Positions 32,830 through 45,247 are shown, counted from the stretch's first letter. The stretch is 64,000 nucleotides of DNA from Cepaea nemoralis (GCA_014155875.1 JACEFZ010027052.1:1-64000); one strand, 5' to 3'. A program made the numbers and translations. The notes: generated by a model from the letters alone, not told the origin.

Positions 32830-33700
32830 CAGCCTGCTGATGTACGTGTTCTTTGGTTAGTAAGCTCCTGAATTCTTTTGTGCATTAGTTTCGCATTTTT
32901 ACTGTTGTGTTGGTTTTCAATTTCTCTGCAATTTTTCTCAAGCCATGTTTCTTTTGCCTCCCTACATAAGGTTCTGACTTTTCTGTGAATTTCTTCATAT
33001 TTGGCAGGATTATTTTTGTCCTGTCTTCTTGTTTCCATTAGTTGTAAAATTTCTTCAATCATCCATGTCTTACGGCCCACTTTCTTTAGCATTCCCATCG
33101 ATCATCTACATCTTGAAATAGGATCTCTAGATCAGACAATAAATCAAATTTGTTCTTTACTTCTATATTAAAATTATCTTGTATTTCTTTGTCAGTTTTC
33201 AATTTGCACAAGTCATATTTAGGGTTTCCTGCTGTATACTTGACTTTCTTTAACTTTACCCTCAGTGCGCCTGTAATTAATCTGTGATCACTGTAACAGT
33301 CAGCATTTGGAACTGTTTTTACGACTGTTAATGCATTTCGAAACCTTCTGCTAATCAGGATGTAATCTATCTGGTTTTTAATCCTGCTGTCCATGTCCAT
33401 AATCTTCTAGGATGCTGTTTAAACCAGGTGTTTCCTACAACCATTTCTTGTTCTTTTGCCCATTCTGCAAGTCTGTATCCTCTTTCATTTCTCTCTCCCA
33501 AACTATGGTTGCCTACACTGCATCCATCGCCTTGTTTTCCTATTTTTGCGTTGAAATCACCCATTATGATATTTATTTCTGATCTTTTACAGTTCTTCAA
33601 AGCAGACTCCATGTCATTATAAAATTCCTCTATACTTTCTTCACTGCATTCACTTGTTGGGGCATATACTTGAATGACATTTCTTCTTCCTCTTTCGTTC
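32830..33700 (-). mobile_element. RTE-type LINE, apurinic-type endonuclease part
   Basis: Minus-strand coding from 33700 down: VIQVYAPTSE, IIMGDFNAKIG (the GDFN metal-binding motif), LGERNERGYRLAEWA, NQIDYILISRRFRNA, DCYSDHRLI (the SDH catalytic motif), then the linker VGRKTWMIEEILQLMETRRQ and REAKETWLE. This is the exonuclease-endonuclease-phosphatase domain of RTE/BovB-type LINEs. Stops and a frameshift near 33370-33400 break it. Together with 30876-32480 it makes up most of one element on the same strand, separated by the insertion at 32525-32828. Confidence 0.8.
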
Positions 33701-34495
33701 GCTCGAAATATGTCTATAACTGCAATGTTGTCTCTTGTATGAATCTAACAGTTTTTTTTTTTTTAGTTCACTCAGCGGTCCATAGAGTTTATCTTCCACT
33801 GTTGTCTCTCTAGGCCAGAAGGTTCTCTTGGATATGTTGTAGTTTGGGCAGTCCTGGAGTATGTGCTCTGCTGTCTGCGACGCCAAACCACATGTGCACA
33901 TGGCTGAGTCACCAATCTTGAATTTTGTATACATGTGGCTGCGTAATCTATTGTGTCCTGTTCTGAGGCGCAGAATAATGACCTGTTCTGGTCTGTCCAT
34001 AACGTGGTAGTCGTCTCGAGTAGGGTATGGTGGTCTTCTGACTGATTTGATTATTCTTTTCTTTTAGTGGAGTGTAATGGGCACATCAGGCTGTTCTTCT
34101 TTTGCTACTTCCTTAGCCAATTGATCAGCTCTGTAGTTTCCGGGTACTCCACAGTGGGATGGTATCCACTGTATGGTGACCTTATGCAGACTGCTAAGTT
34201 CAGAAAGTAGTGTCCTTAGAACTAGTAGTTTCCCAGACAGGAGTGCCTCTATTACTGATTTTGTATCTGTCAATATCACCACAGGTTGTCTACCATGGCT
34301 GGTATTTTGTAATTTCTCTGTTGCTATCCTAATTGCCTCAATTTCAGCATCATAGTTATGGCAGTACTTTCCTGTTGGAACTCTGGCCGTGTCCCTAGTA
34401 TTATTTGGGTATTCTATATACACTCCCGCTCCTCCATTTCGAACAGCATTTTGCGCTGACCAATCTGTGTAGACTCAGATCCAGAGGTCCTGTGG
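33700..34495 (-). mobile_element. I-type LINE 3' end: RNase H and cysteine-rich tail
   Basis: Minus strand from 34495: VYTDWSAQNAVRNGGAGVYI (first RNase H strand; the usual TDGS is TDWS), NYDAEIEAIRIATEKL (Glu), VVILTDTKSVIEALLSGKL (Asp), IQWIPSHCGVPGNYRADQLA (final motif). A break follows, then MDRPEQVIILRLRTGHNRLR, SAMCTCGLASQTAEHILQDC and TFWPRETTVEDKLYGP. This is the usual C-terminal order of RNase H-bearing LINEs. A close relative of the last part is at 63415-63668. The 3' end abuts the RTE endonuclease fragment near 33700. Confidence 0.82.
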
Positions 34496-34646
34496 GTATT
34501 CGTCACCAAGGAAGCTGAGACAATGTGATATACGAGTATATGGGCATATTCTTAAGCAAGTGAATCGATACAGTTATCTCGGCACAGTCATAACATCTGA
34601 TGGGAGATGCCTTGAAGAGTTTAGAACCAGAATTGCCATTGCGAAG
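34496..34646 (+). mobile_element. RTE-type LINE, part left of the giant palindrome
   Basis: Plus-strand coding: VTKEAETMCDIRVYGHILKQ, NRYSYLGTVITSDGRCLEE and FRTRIAIAK, matching the minus-strand copy at 31640-31795 (NRYNYLGTVITSD). The last six bases, GCGAAG (34641-34646), are the target duplication of the element that follows. The same reading frame continues at 45254 as VAFCKVKIILTNKK. Confidence 0.85.
34641..34646. repeat. Left 6-bp target-site duplication GCGAAG
   Basis: Direct repeat with 45248-45253, immediately outside the first base of the inverted repeat. The next bases outward differ between the two flanks. Confidence 0.9.
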
Positions 34647-36898
34647 AGTAGTTATAAATGTGGGATTCGGAGCGTATTTGGAGGAGCCTCCTCAAATGAC
34701 CTTGACCTCGGCTGATTTTTCACTCCCCCTCGGTCATGAAGTTGGGTGGGTATGTAGGGGTGGTATCTAGGTCATATCTAAGGGCGATAATTCTAAGATT
34801 TTATGTTTCTAAGGGCAGATAACTATTGAGTGGGTGGTATACAAATTTTAATTAATTATTATAAAATAAAATAAAATAAATAAAAAATAAAAATAAATAA
34901 CAACGGGGTGCGGGGTGGTGGCGAGGGGGTGGGCGCGTGGGGTGAGGCTAGGCGGTTCGGGTTTAAACACTATCAGGTATATAATAATTTTTTATTAAAT
35001 CATGTATAAACAATACATGTATATTAAATAAGTAGCGGCATAGTGGAAAATTCTGGAAGGTAGTACCGGGGAGTTATACGTCGGCAAGTGTGGGAAAATC
35101 TCCGGCGGGTGTGACGGTGGTCGGTTCATAACAGACGTGGAGGGGGTGCATACGGAAAAGTCATTAAGTAAAGGGTTGTAAAAACGTGGGTGAGTGGTGT
35201 GTTAAATATTTGAACTGTTAGCGCAATTGGTGGTGTACATTAGTACGAATAGAAGGAACAGGTGCGGTGGGGATAGTAGTGGGTATGGGTTAGTGAAATT
35301 AGTTGATAAGGGTGGTTATTAGTGCTATGTAGATGTTCATAGTAGCTTATTCACTAACATAACACGTGTTACAAATGAAACCTTGAAAGCTAAAGATCGC
35401 TGATTGTAATGGATATAGTGTAGTATCATTCGGTGGTAAGGGGTGGGTACCAGGTATTAGTGGTCAACAGATGGTCAAGCAAGGAAAATTTTAGGGAAAA
35501 TTGGTCGTAGCGACATGGTGATGGTTAAAGGATGGTAAATTAGTGGTAAATTAGTGGTCAAGCAGTGGTAAAGTGGTGGTCAAGTAAGGAAAACTTTAGT
35601 GAAAATTGGTCGTAGCGACATGGTGATGGTTAAAGGATGGTAAATTAGTGGTCAAGTAGTGGTCAAGTGATGAGATTTTAGGGAAAAGTGGTTGTAATGA
35701 TATGGTGATGATTAAAGGGTAGTAAATTAGTGGTCAAGCAGTGGTCAGGCAGTGGTCAAGTGAGGAAATGTTAGGGAAAAGCAGTTGTAATGATATGGTG
35801 ATGATTAAAGGATGGTAAATTAGTGGTCAAGCAGTGGTCAAGTAGTGGCCAAGTGAGGAAATTTTAGGGAAAAGTGGTTATAATGATATGGTGATGATTA
35901 AAGGGTGGTAAATTAGTGGTCAAGTAGTGGTTAACCAATGGTAAAGTAGTGGTCAAGTGAGGAAATTTAGGGAAAAGTGGTTATAATAATATGGTGATGA
36001 TTAAAGGGTGGTAAATTAGTGGTCAAGTAGTGGTCAACCAATGGTAAAGTAGTGGTCAAGTGGTCGAGTGACACTTAAATTGTAGAGGACGATGTCCCTA
36101 AGATTATGGTAGTGGTTAAAGTGATCGATGACATGGTCAAGTAGCGGTCAACCAGTGGTCAAGTGGTCGAATGAACATTTAAAAAAGGGTAGAGAAAAGT
36201 ACGTATATTGAAACGGTGATGGTTAAAAGGGTTTCGACGTGGTCAAGCAGTGGTCAAGTAGTGCTCAACCAGTGGTCAACCCGCTCAAGTGAGAAAATTG
36301 TAGGGTATGGTACGTGTAGTAAAACAGAGATGGATAAATTAAGTAGTGATGTTGTCAAGTAGTGATCAAGTAGCGGCAAGTACTGGTCAAATGGTCGAGT
36401 GACCACTTAAATTGTAGGGAAAGTACGTGTAGTGAACCTGTATTGGTTAAAGTGATCGATGACGTGCTCAAGTAGTGGCCAAGAAGTGGTAAATGGTCGA
36501 GTGACTATTTAAAATTTTTGGGGTTGAAAGTAGGTATAGTGACTGGGTGATGTTTAAAGGGTGGAAAATTTGGGGTCAAGTGGGGTAAATGGTCGAGTGA
36601 CTATTTAAAATTGTCGGTGAAAGTAGGTATAGTGACATGGTGATGATCAAGAGTTGGTCAAGTGGTGCTCAAATAGTGGTCAAGTAGTGGTCAAGTAGTC
36701 GAATGACCACTTAAATTATAGGGTATGGTAGCGTGTAGTGAAACGGTGATGGTAAATAAGTAAGGACCATAGTCAATAGTGGTCAAGTACTGGTGAAGTA
36801 GTGATCAAGTGGTCGAAGGATCACTTAAATTGTAGGGTCTATGGTCATGTGTAGTGACATGATGATGGTTAAAGTGATCGATGAAATGATCAAGACGT

Positions 36899-37001
36899 TA
36901 TGCCGACTGCTAAGTTCAGAAAGTAACTGTCCTTACTATCGGCAATTCCCTGACAGGAGCGCCTCGAGCACTGATTTTGTATTGATCAATAGCACCTAGT
37001 G
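36899..37001 (-). mobile_element. Captured LINE RNase H fragment in the left arm
   Basis: Minus-strand sequence matches the RNase H coding region at 34180-34290: GATTTTGTAT, GACAGGAG, GCCTC and CTGCTAAGTTCAGAAAGTA are shared in the same order. Translation gives pieces of TKSVxEALLSGxL. The equivalent in the right arm is at about 43018-43121. Confidence 0.75.
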
Positions 37002-37905
37002 GCTACAGTCGACACACATGGACAATAGTTACAGCCGGTCAAAGATGGCGTCGCACCCTATCACACATGGGTAATTGCTACAACCAGACTACGTCTCATT
37101 CGCTAAAACTGGTCAAATATGGACTTGCAGTCGATCCCATGTGTAATGGTACATCCAAGAAAAGGCTAACTGACTAAAACAATCAAAGAATTCCCTGCTT
37201 CCGATAACATGTATAATGGTACAGCCAGAACACGGGGTTAATTTAATGATTCAACCGGTCAAAGATGTCGATGGATCCAGTGACACGCATAACGATACAC
37301 GTGGAACACGTCGCTAATAACCGAAATGTTCAAAGACGGCGGCGAATCCGGTCACAGGGGTAATGGTACATCTTAGACACGTGGTTAAGAGGGAAACTAT
37401 AGAAAAAGGGTGTCTTATCGGTTGTCGAGTCGAGGAACCTAACGTATGATGATCACTGTGTATAGGAGTGAATACACTGCATCATCAACATTGCATCTGA
37501 AGGCTAAAAGGGTCACCCTTCTCTCTCTCTCCTTTCTATAACCGTGTAGTCCTAGTGTTATCCGGTTACACCAAAGGACACTCGGGCATCAATACAACAT
37601 AAACTGGTCTCGAAAACCCCATACGCGCATGTAAACAAATCACCACAGTGTCCGACTAAGCCTTTCTCATATTCATAGTACAGAGCTGTGATCACCGAGG
37701 CTAGTCGGGAAATCGTATCTGTACGTAACAACTATCGGGTCATACAGCGACGAGTGGGTAGTGGGTGTTAACAGATGCACACAAACACAACAAACTGCCC
37801 CGATTCAACCTTAGGCAATGCACGTAACATGACAGGTCACATGTCCGCCGTCATAATCAGCGACGTTATCACGTATCAAATTAGATAGCCACACTTTCAT
37901 TTCCT

Positions 37906-38043
37906 TTCTATGTGTCCATAGTGTCTTTACATCTTTCTCCAGAAAACCATTTCCAAGACCAATATATGTTTTTTGTCAGTGTACCTGCTCAGTGCCACAC
38001 TTCACAACCAGACAAAAGTACACGTTCTATGTACCACTTCAAC
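37906..38043 (-). mobile_element. Captured RTE-type LINE fragment in the left arm
   Basis: On the minus strand, GAAGTGGTACATAGAACG, TACTTTTGTCTGG, TGGAAATGGTTTTCTGGAG and TATGGACACATAGAAAGG align base for base with GAAGTGCTACATAGAACC, TACTTTTGTATGG, TGGAAATGTGGTTTCTGAGG and CATGGACAGATAGAAAAA of the RTE copy at 45330-45470. The region corresponds to CYIEPILLYGCEAW through WTDRK. The right-arm counterpart is at about 41978-42116. Confidence 0.8.
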
Positions 38044-40171
38044 TGTCAAATAAGAAAATATGTTAGACAAAATATTAAAATATTTGTCAAATACAGAAAT
38101 ATATCACCCAAACTTATAAAAGTAGGAACATATGTTAACCAAATGGAAAATATCTTAGCCAAATAGGAAAATTTGTTAGCCAAATAGAAAAAAATATTGA
38201 CCACGTAACGATATATCTTGTCCACACTTATGAAAAGTAGGGAAATTTGTTAGTCAAATGAGAAAAAGATTGACCAAGTAACGAAATACCCAAACCAAAC
38301 TTATGAAAAGTACGAAACTTTGTTAAGCAAGTATGAAAATGTATCGACCAAACAGAGAAATATATCACCCAAACTTATAAAAAGTAGGAACATATTTTAA
38401 CCAAAGAGAAAATACCTTGGCCAAATAGGAAAATTTGTTAGCCAAAGGAGAAAAAAGATTGACCAAGTAACGAAATTCCCCAACCAAACTTATGAAAAGT
38501 ACGAAACTTTGTTAAGCAAGTATGAAAAGGTATCGTCCAAATAGAGAAATATATCACCTAAATTTATAAAAAGTAGGAACATATGTTAACCAAATGGAGA
38601 ATATCTTGGGCAAATAGGAAATTTGTTAGCCAAATGGGGAAAATATTGTCCAAGTGACGAAATACCCCCCCCCCCCCCCCCCCCCCCCCCCCAACAAACT
38701 TAGGAAAGTACGAAACTTTGTTAAGCAAGTATGAAAAGGTATCGACCAAAACAGAAGAAATTCTATTTTCACCCAAACTTATAAAAAGTAGGAACATATG
38801 TTAACCAAATGTGAAAATATCTTGGCCAAATATAAAATTTGTTAGCAAATAGAAAAAAAATATTGACCACGTAACGATCTATCTTGTCCACACTTATGAA
38901 AAGTAGGAAAATGTGTTAGCCAAATGGGGAAAATATTGACCACGTAACGAAATACCCCCCCCCACCCCCACCCCCCCCCCCCAAACAAACCTTAGGAAAA
39001 GTACGAAAACTTTGTTAAGCAAGTATGAAAAGGTATCGACCAAAAAGAGAAATATATCACCCCAAACTATAAAAAGTAGGAACATATGTTAACCAAATGG
39101 AAAATATCTTGGCCAAATAGGAAATATTGTTAGCCAAATAGAAAAAATATGACCATGTAACGATATACCTTGTCCACACTTATGAAAAGTAGGGAAATTT
39201 GTTAGTCAAATGGGGAAAATATTGACACGTAACGAAATACCCCCCCTAAAAAACTTAGGAAAAGTACGAAACTTTGTTAAGCAAGTATGAAAGGTATCGG
39301 CCAAACAGAGAAATATATCACCCAAACTTATAAAAAGTAGGAACATATGTAACCAAATGGAAAATATCTTGGCCAAATAGGAAAATTTGTTAGCCAAATA
39401 GAAAAAATATTGACCACGTAACGATATATCTTGTCCACACTTATGAAAAGTAGGGAAATTTGTTAGTCAAATGGGGAAAATATTGACCATGTAACGAAAT
39501 ACCCCCCAACAAACTTAGGAAAAGTACGAAACTTTGTTAAGCAAGTATGAAAAGGTATCGGCCAACAGAGAAATATAACACCCAAACTTATGAAAAGTAG
39601 GAAACTTTGTTAGCCAAAGTGAAAAAACCTAGGTCAAGTAAGAAAATTCTGATAGCCAAATGTGAAAAGTGTCGGCCAAATACAGAAATTGCTCAACCAA
39701 ACTTATAAAACGTAGGAAAATTGTTATTCAAACGGGAAAGCTATTGAACAACTAGGAAAATGTAATAGTCAAAGATGAAGAATATTGAACAAGTAATGAA
39801 ATATATCATTCAAACTTATGAAAAGTAGGAAGCCTTGATAACAAATGTGAAAAATATCACTCAAAGAGAGAAATAGATCGCCCCAACGTATAAAAGTAGG
39901 AAAATTGTCGGCCAAAGGGGAAAAGTTAGACCAATACAGAAATATCTCGACCAAACTTATAAAAATCTAGGAAAAAATAGTACCCAACACAACTAAAAGG
40001 CTGACTAAAGTTATAATCCAAACTTATAAAAATAACCAAATAGGAAAACATATTGACCAAGTACAGACATATATCAATCAAACTTATAAACTTGTCGTCC
40101 AAAGTGATAAAAAACAAAGAAAGGCTGTCAGCCAGTCTAAGAAATAGGTATGGAAAAGTAAGTCGACCAAG

Positions 40172-40209
40172 ACTACAGAAGTTATAATTTTATTTCCTTT
40201 TTTTCTGAG
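40172..40209. other. 38-bp centre of the palindrome
   Basis: Unpaired segment ACTACAGAAG...TTTTCTGAG between the two arms, which meet as GTCGACCAAG on the left and CTTGGTCGAC on the right. It is the only part of the element lacking an inverted partner. Confidence 0.85.
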
Positions 40210-41977
40210 CTTGGTCGACTTACTTTTCCATACCTATTTCTTAGACTGGCTGACAGCCTTTCTTTGTTTTTTATCACTTTGGACGACAAGTTTATAAGTT
40301 TGATTGATATATGTCTGTACTTGGTCAATATGTTTTCCTATTTGGTTATTTTTATAAGTTTGGATTTATAACTTTAGTCAGCCTTTTAGTTGTGTTGGGT
40401 ACTATTTTTTCCTAGATTTTTATAAGTTTGGTCGAGATATTTCTGTATTTGGTCTAACTTTTTCCCCTTTGGCCGACAATATTCCTACTTTTCATACGTT
40501 GGGGCGATCTATTTCTCTCTTTGAGTGATATTTTTCACATTTGGTTATCAAGGCTTCCTACTTTTCATAAGTTTGAATGATATATTTCATTACTTGTTCA
40601 ATATTCTTCATCTTTGACTATTACATTTTCCTAGTTGTTCAATAGCTTTCCCGTTTGAATAACAATTTTCCTACGTTTTATAAGTTTGGTTGAGCAATTT
40701 CTGTATTTGGCCGACACTTTTCACATTTGGCTATCAGAATTTCTTACTTGACCTAGGTTTTTTCACTTTGGCTAACAAAGTTTCCTACTTTTCATAAGTT
40801 TGGGTGTTATATTTCTCTGTTTGGCCGATACCTTTTCATACTTGCTTAACAAAGTTTTCGTACTTTTCCTAAGTTTGTTGGGGGGTGGGGGGGGGGGGGG
40901 TATTTCGTTACGTGGTCAATATTTTCCCCATTTGGCTAACACATTTTCCTACTTTTCGTAAGTGTGGACAAGATATATCGTTACGTGGTCAATATTTTTT
41001 TCTATTTGGCTAACAAATTTTATTATTTGGCCAAGATATTTTCCATTTGGTTAACATATGTTCCTACTTTTTATAAGTTTGGGTGATATATTTCTCTGTT
41101 TGGTCGATACCTTTTCATACTTGCTTAACAAAGTTTCGTACTTTTCCTAAGTGTGTTGGGGGATATTTCGTTACTTGGACAATATTTTCCCCATTTGGCT
41201 AACAAATTTTCCTATTTGGCCAAGATATTTTCCATTTGGTTAACATATAATCTTACTTTTTATAAGTTTAGGTGATATATTTCTCTGTTTAGTCGATACC
41301 TTTTCATACTTGCTTAACAAAGTTTCGTACTTTTCCTAAGTTTGTTGGGGGGTATTTCGTCACTTGGACAATATTTTCCCCATTTGGCTAACAAATTTTC
41401 CTATTTGCCCAAGATATTTTCCATTTGGTTAACATATGTTCCTACTTTTTATAAGTTTAGGTGATATATTTCTCTGTTTGGACGATACCTTTTCATACTT
41501 GCTTAACAAAGTTTCGTACTTTTCATAAGTTTGGTTGGGGAATTTCGTTACTTGGTCAATCTTTTTTCTCCTTTGGCTAACAAATTTTCCTATTTGGCCA
41601 AGGTATTTTCTCTTTGGTTAAAATATGTTCCTACTTTTTATAAGTTTGGGTGATATATTTCTCTGTTTGGTCGATACATTTTCATACTTGCTTAACAAAG
41701 TTTCGTACTTTTCATAAGTTTGGTTTGGGTATTTCGTTACTTGGTCAATCTTTTTTCTCATTTGACTAACAAATTTTCCTACTTTTCATAAGTGTGGACA
41801 AGATATATCGTTACGTGGTCAATATTTTTTCTATTTGGCTAAAAAATTTTCCTATTTGGCTAAGATATTTTCCATTTGGTTAACATATGTTCCTACTTTT
41901 TATAAGTTTGGGTGATATATTTCTGTATTTGACAAATAATTTTAATATTTTGTCTAACATATTTTCTTATTTGACAG

Positions 41978-42116
41978 TTGAAGTGGTACATAGAACGTGT
42001 ACTTTTGTCTGGTTGTGACGTGTGGCACTGAGCAGGTACACTGACAAAAAACATATATTGGTCTTGGAAATGGTTTTCTGGAGAAAGATGTAAAGACACT
42101 ATGGACACATAGAAAG
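41978..42116 (+). mobile_element. Captured RTE-type LINE fragment in the right arm
   Basis: Inverted counterpart of 37906-38043 with one visible difference (GTGACGTGTGG against GTGAAGTGTGG). Confidence 0.8.
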
Positions 42117-43017
42117 GAAATGAAAGTGTGGCTATCTAATTTGATACGTGATAACGTCGCTGATTATGACGGCGGACATGTGACCTGTCATGTTACGTGC
42201 ATTGCCTAAGGTTGAATCGGGGCAGTTTGTTGTGTTTGTGTGCATCTGTTAGCACCCACTACCCACTCGTCGCTGTATGACCCGATAGTTGTTACGTACA
42301 GATACGATTTCCCCGACTAGCCTCGGTGATCACAGCTCTGTACTATGAATATGAGAAAGGCTTAGTCGGACACTGTGGTGATTTGTTTACATGCGCGTAT
42401 GGGGTTTTCGAGACCAGTTTATGTTGTATTGATGCCCGAGTGTCCTTTGGTGTAACCAGATAACACTAGGACTTCACGGTTATAGAAAGGAGAGAGAGAG
42501 AAGGGTGACCCTTTTAGCCTTCGGATGCAATGTTGATGATGCAGTGTATTCACTCCTATACACAGTGATCATCATACGTTAGGTTCCTTGACTCGACAAC
42601 CGATAGGACACCCATTTTCTATAGTTTCCCTCTTAACCACGTGTCTAAGATGTACCATTACCCCTGTGACCGGATTCGCCGCCGTCTTTGAACATTTCGG
42701 TTATTAGCGACGTGTTCCACGTGTATCGTTATGCGTGTCACTGGATCCATCGACATCTTTGACCGGGTGAATCATTAACCCCGTGTTCTGGCTGTACCAT
42801 TATACATGTTATCGGAAGCAGGGAATTCTTTGATTGTTTTAGTCAGTTAGCCTTTTCTTGGATGTACCATTACACATGGGATCGACTGCAAGTCCATATT
42901 TGACCAGTTTTAGGCGAATGAGACGTAGTCTGGTTGTAGCAATTACCATGTGTGATAGGGTGCGACGCCATCTTTGACCGGCTGTAACTATTGTCCATGT
43001 GTGTCGACTGTACCACT

Positions 43018-43121
43018 AGGTGCTATTGATCAATACAAAATCAGTGCTCGAGGCGCTCCTGTCAGGGAAATTGCCGATAGTAAGGACATTACTTTCTGAA
43101 CTTAGCAGTCGGCATAACGTC
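43018..43121 (+). mobile_element. Captured LINE RNase H fragment in the right arm
   Basis: Inverted counterpart of 36899-37001 (AATACAAAATCAGTGCTCGA, GCGCTCCTGTCAGGGAA). Its presence in both arms at the same relative position shows the capture preceded formation of the palindrome. Confidence 0.75.
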
Positions 43122-45247
43122 TTGATCATTTCATCGATCACTTTAACCATCATCATGTCACTACACATACCATACCCTACAATTTAAGTGATCCTTCGAC
43201 CACTTGATCACTACTTCACTAGTACTTGACCACTATTTGACTATGTCCTTACTTATTTTACCATCACCGTTTCACTACACGTACCATACCCTATAATTTA
43301 AGTGGTCATTCGACTACTTGACCACTATTTGAGCACCACTTGACCAACTCTTAATCATCACCATGTTACTATACCTACTTTCACCGACAATTTAAGTAGT
43401 CACTCGACCATTTACCACTACTTGACCACTAATTTACCACCCTTTAAACATCACCATGTCACTATACCTACTTTCACCGACAATTTAAGTAGTCACTCGA
43501 CCATTTACCACTACTTGGCCACTACTTGAGCACGTCATCGATCACTTTAACCAACACAGGTTCACTACACGTACTTTCCCTTACAATTTAAGTGGTCACT
43601 CGACCATTTGACCAGTACTTGCCCGCTACTTGATCACTACTTGACAACATCACTACTTAATTTATCCATCTCTGTTTCACTACACGTACCATACCCTACA
43701 ATTTTCTCACTTGAGCGGTTGACCACTGGTTGAGCACTACTTGACCACGTTGTCGACCATTTTACCATCACCATTTCAATATACGTACTTTTCTCTACCT
43801 TTTAAGTGTTCATTCGACCACTTGACCACTGGTTGACCGCTACTTGACCATGTCATCGATCACTTTAACCACTACCATAATCTTAGGGACATCGTCCTCT
43901 ACAATTTAAGTGGTCACTCGACCACTTGACCACTACTTTACCATTGGTTAACCACTACTTGACCACTAATTTACCACCCTTTAATCATCACCATATCATT
44001 ATAACCACTTTTCCCTAAAATTTCCTCACTTGGCCACTACTTGACCACTGCTTGACCACTAATTTACCATCCTTTAATCATCACCATATCATTACAACTA
44101 CTTTTCCCTAACATTTCCTCACTTGACCACCACTTGACCACTGCCTGACCACTGCTTGACCACTAATTTACTACCCTTTAATCATCACCATATCATTACA
44201 ACCACTTTTCCCTAAAATCTCATCACTTGACCACTACTTGACCACTAATTTACCATCCTTTAACCATCACCATGTCGCTACGACCAATTTTCACTAAAAT
44301 TTTCCTTACTTGACCACCACTTGACCACTGTTTGACCACTAATTTACCATCCTTTAACCATCACCATGTCGCTACGACCAATTTTCCCTAAAATTTTCCT
44401 TACTTGACCACTGCTTGACCATCTGTTGACCACTAATACCTGGTACCCACCCCTTACCACCGAATGATACTACACTATATCCATTACAATCAGCGATCTT
44501 TAGCTTTCAAGGTTTCATTTGTAACACGTGTTATGTTAGTGAATAAGCTACTATGAACATCTACATAGCACTAATAACCACCCTTATCAACTAATTTCAC
44601 TAACCCATACCCACTACTATCCCCACCGCACCTGTTCCTTCTATTCGTACTAATGTACACCACCAATGCGCTAACAGTTCAAAATATTTTAACACACCAC
44701 TCACCCACGTTTTTACAACCCTTTACTTAATGACTTTTCCGTATGCACCCCCTCCACGTCTGTTATGAACCGACCACCGTCACACCCGCCGGAGATTTTC
44801 CCACACTTGCCAACGTATAACTCCCCGGTACTACCTTCCAGAATTTTCCACTATGCCGCTACTTATTTAATATGCATTGTATTGTTTATACATGATTTAA
44901 TAAAAAAATTATTATATATCTGATAGTGTTTAAACCCGAACCGCCTAGCCTCACCCCACGCGCCCACCCCCTCGCCACCACCCCGCACCCCGTTGTTATT
45001 TATTTTTATTTTTTATTTATTTTATTTTATTTTATAATAATTAATTAAAATGTGTATACCCCCACTCAATAGTTATCTGCCCTTAGAAACATAAAATCTT
45101 AGAATTATCGCCCTTAGATATGACCTAGATACCACCCCTACATACCCACCCAACTTCATGACCGAGGGGGAGTGAAAATCAGCCGAGGTCAAGGTCATTT
45201 GAGGAGGCTCCTCCAAATACGCTCCGAATCCCACATTTATAACTACT

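Larger units (their letters stand above)
34647..40171 (+). repeat. Left arm (terminal inverted repeat) of the giant element
   Basis: About 5,525 bp. Subdivisions by eye: 34647-35450 single-copy with an A/T-rich run near 34860-34905; 35450-36890 repeats with the core AGTGGTCAAG and the longer GGTAAATTAGTGGTCAAG (about 100-120 bp period); 36899-37001 RNase H-derived; 37005-37390 degenerate 60-80-bp repeats with TAATGGTACA; 37390-37905 single-copy; 37906-38043 RTE-derived; 38045-40171 AT-rich repeats with CTTATAAAAAGTAGGAACAT and GTTAACCAAATGG, including C runs near 38665-38691 and 38946-38980. Confidence 0.9.
34647..45247. mobile_element. Giant palindromic (fold-back) transposable element, 10,601 bp
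   Basis: One inverted repeat from end to end: left arm 34647-40171, centre of 38 bases (40172-40209), right arm 40210-45247. Termini are AGTAGTTATAAATGTGGG and its complement CCCACATTTATAACTACT. Arms are closely similar by eye, with scattered substitutions; they differ by about 490 bp, mostly in repeat copy number. Outside is GCGAAG on both sides. No protein of recognisable family is encoded; open frames are under 90 codons. Each arm contains, from the end inward: about 800 bp single-copy, GGTCAAGTAGTGG-type repeats, a captured RNase H fragment, 60-80-bp degenerate repeats, single-copy sequence, a captured RTE fragment and AT-rich repeats. The transposition machinery must come from elsewhere. 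A 6-bp duplication with AG termini suggests Polinton/Maverick relationship, which is inference. Confidence 0.92.
40210..45247 (-). repeat. Right arm (terminal inverted repeat) of the giant element
   Basis: About 5,038 bp, the reverse complement of the left arm with scattered substitutions and fewer AT-rich repeat units. A G run near 40878-40900 corresponds to a C run of the left arm. Confidence 0.9.

Noticed and set aside
37912..42108. Mirrored open frames (37912-38166 + and 41893-42108 -) as a gene of the palindrome
   Set aside because: They are the antisense of the captured RTE fragment and break differently in the two arms; no independent coding signal.
34647..45247. Palindrome as an assembly or inverted-read artefact
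   Set aside because: The flanks are the two different halves of one LINE, a 6-bp duplication marks both ends, and the arms differ in length and sequence; an artefact would mirror flanking DNA.
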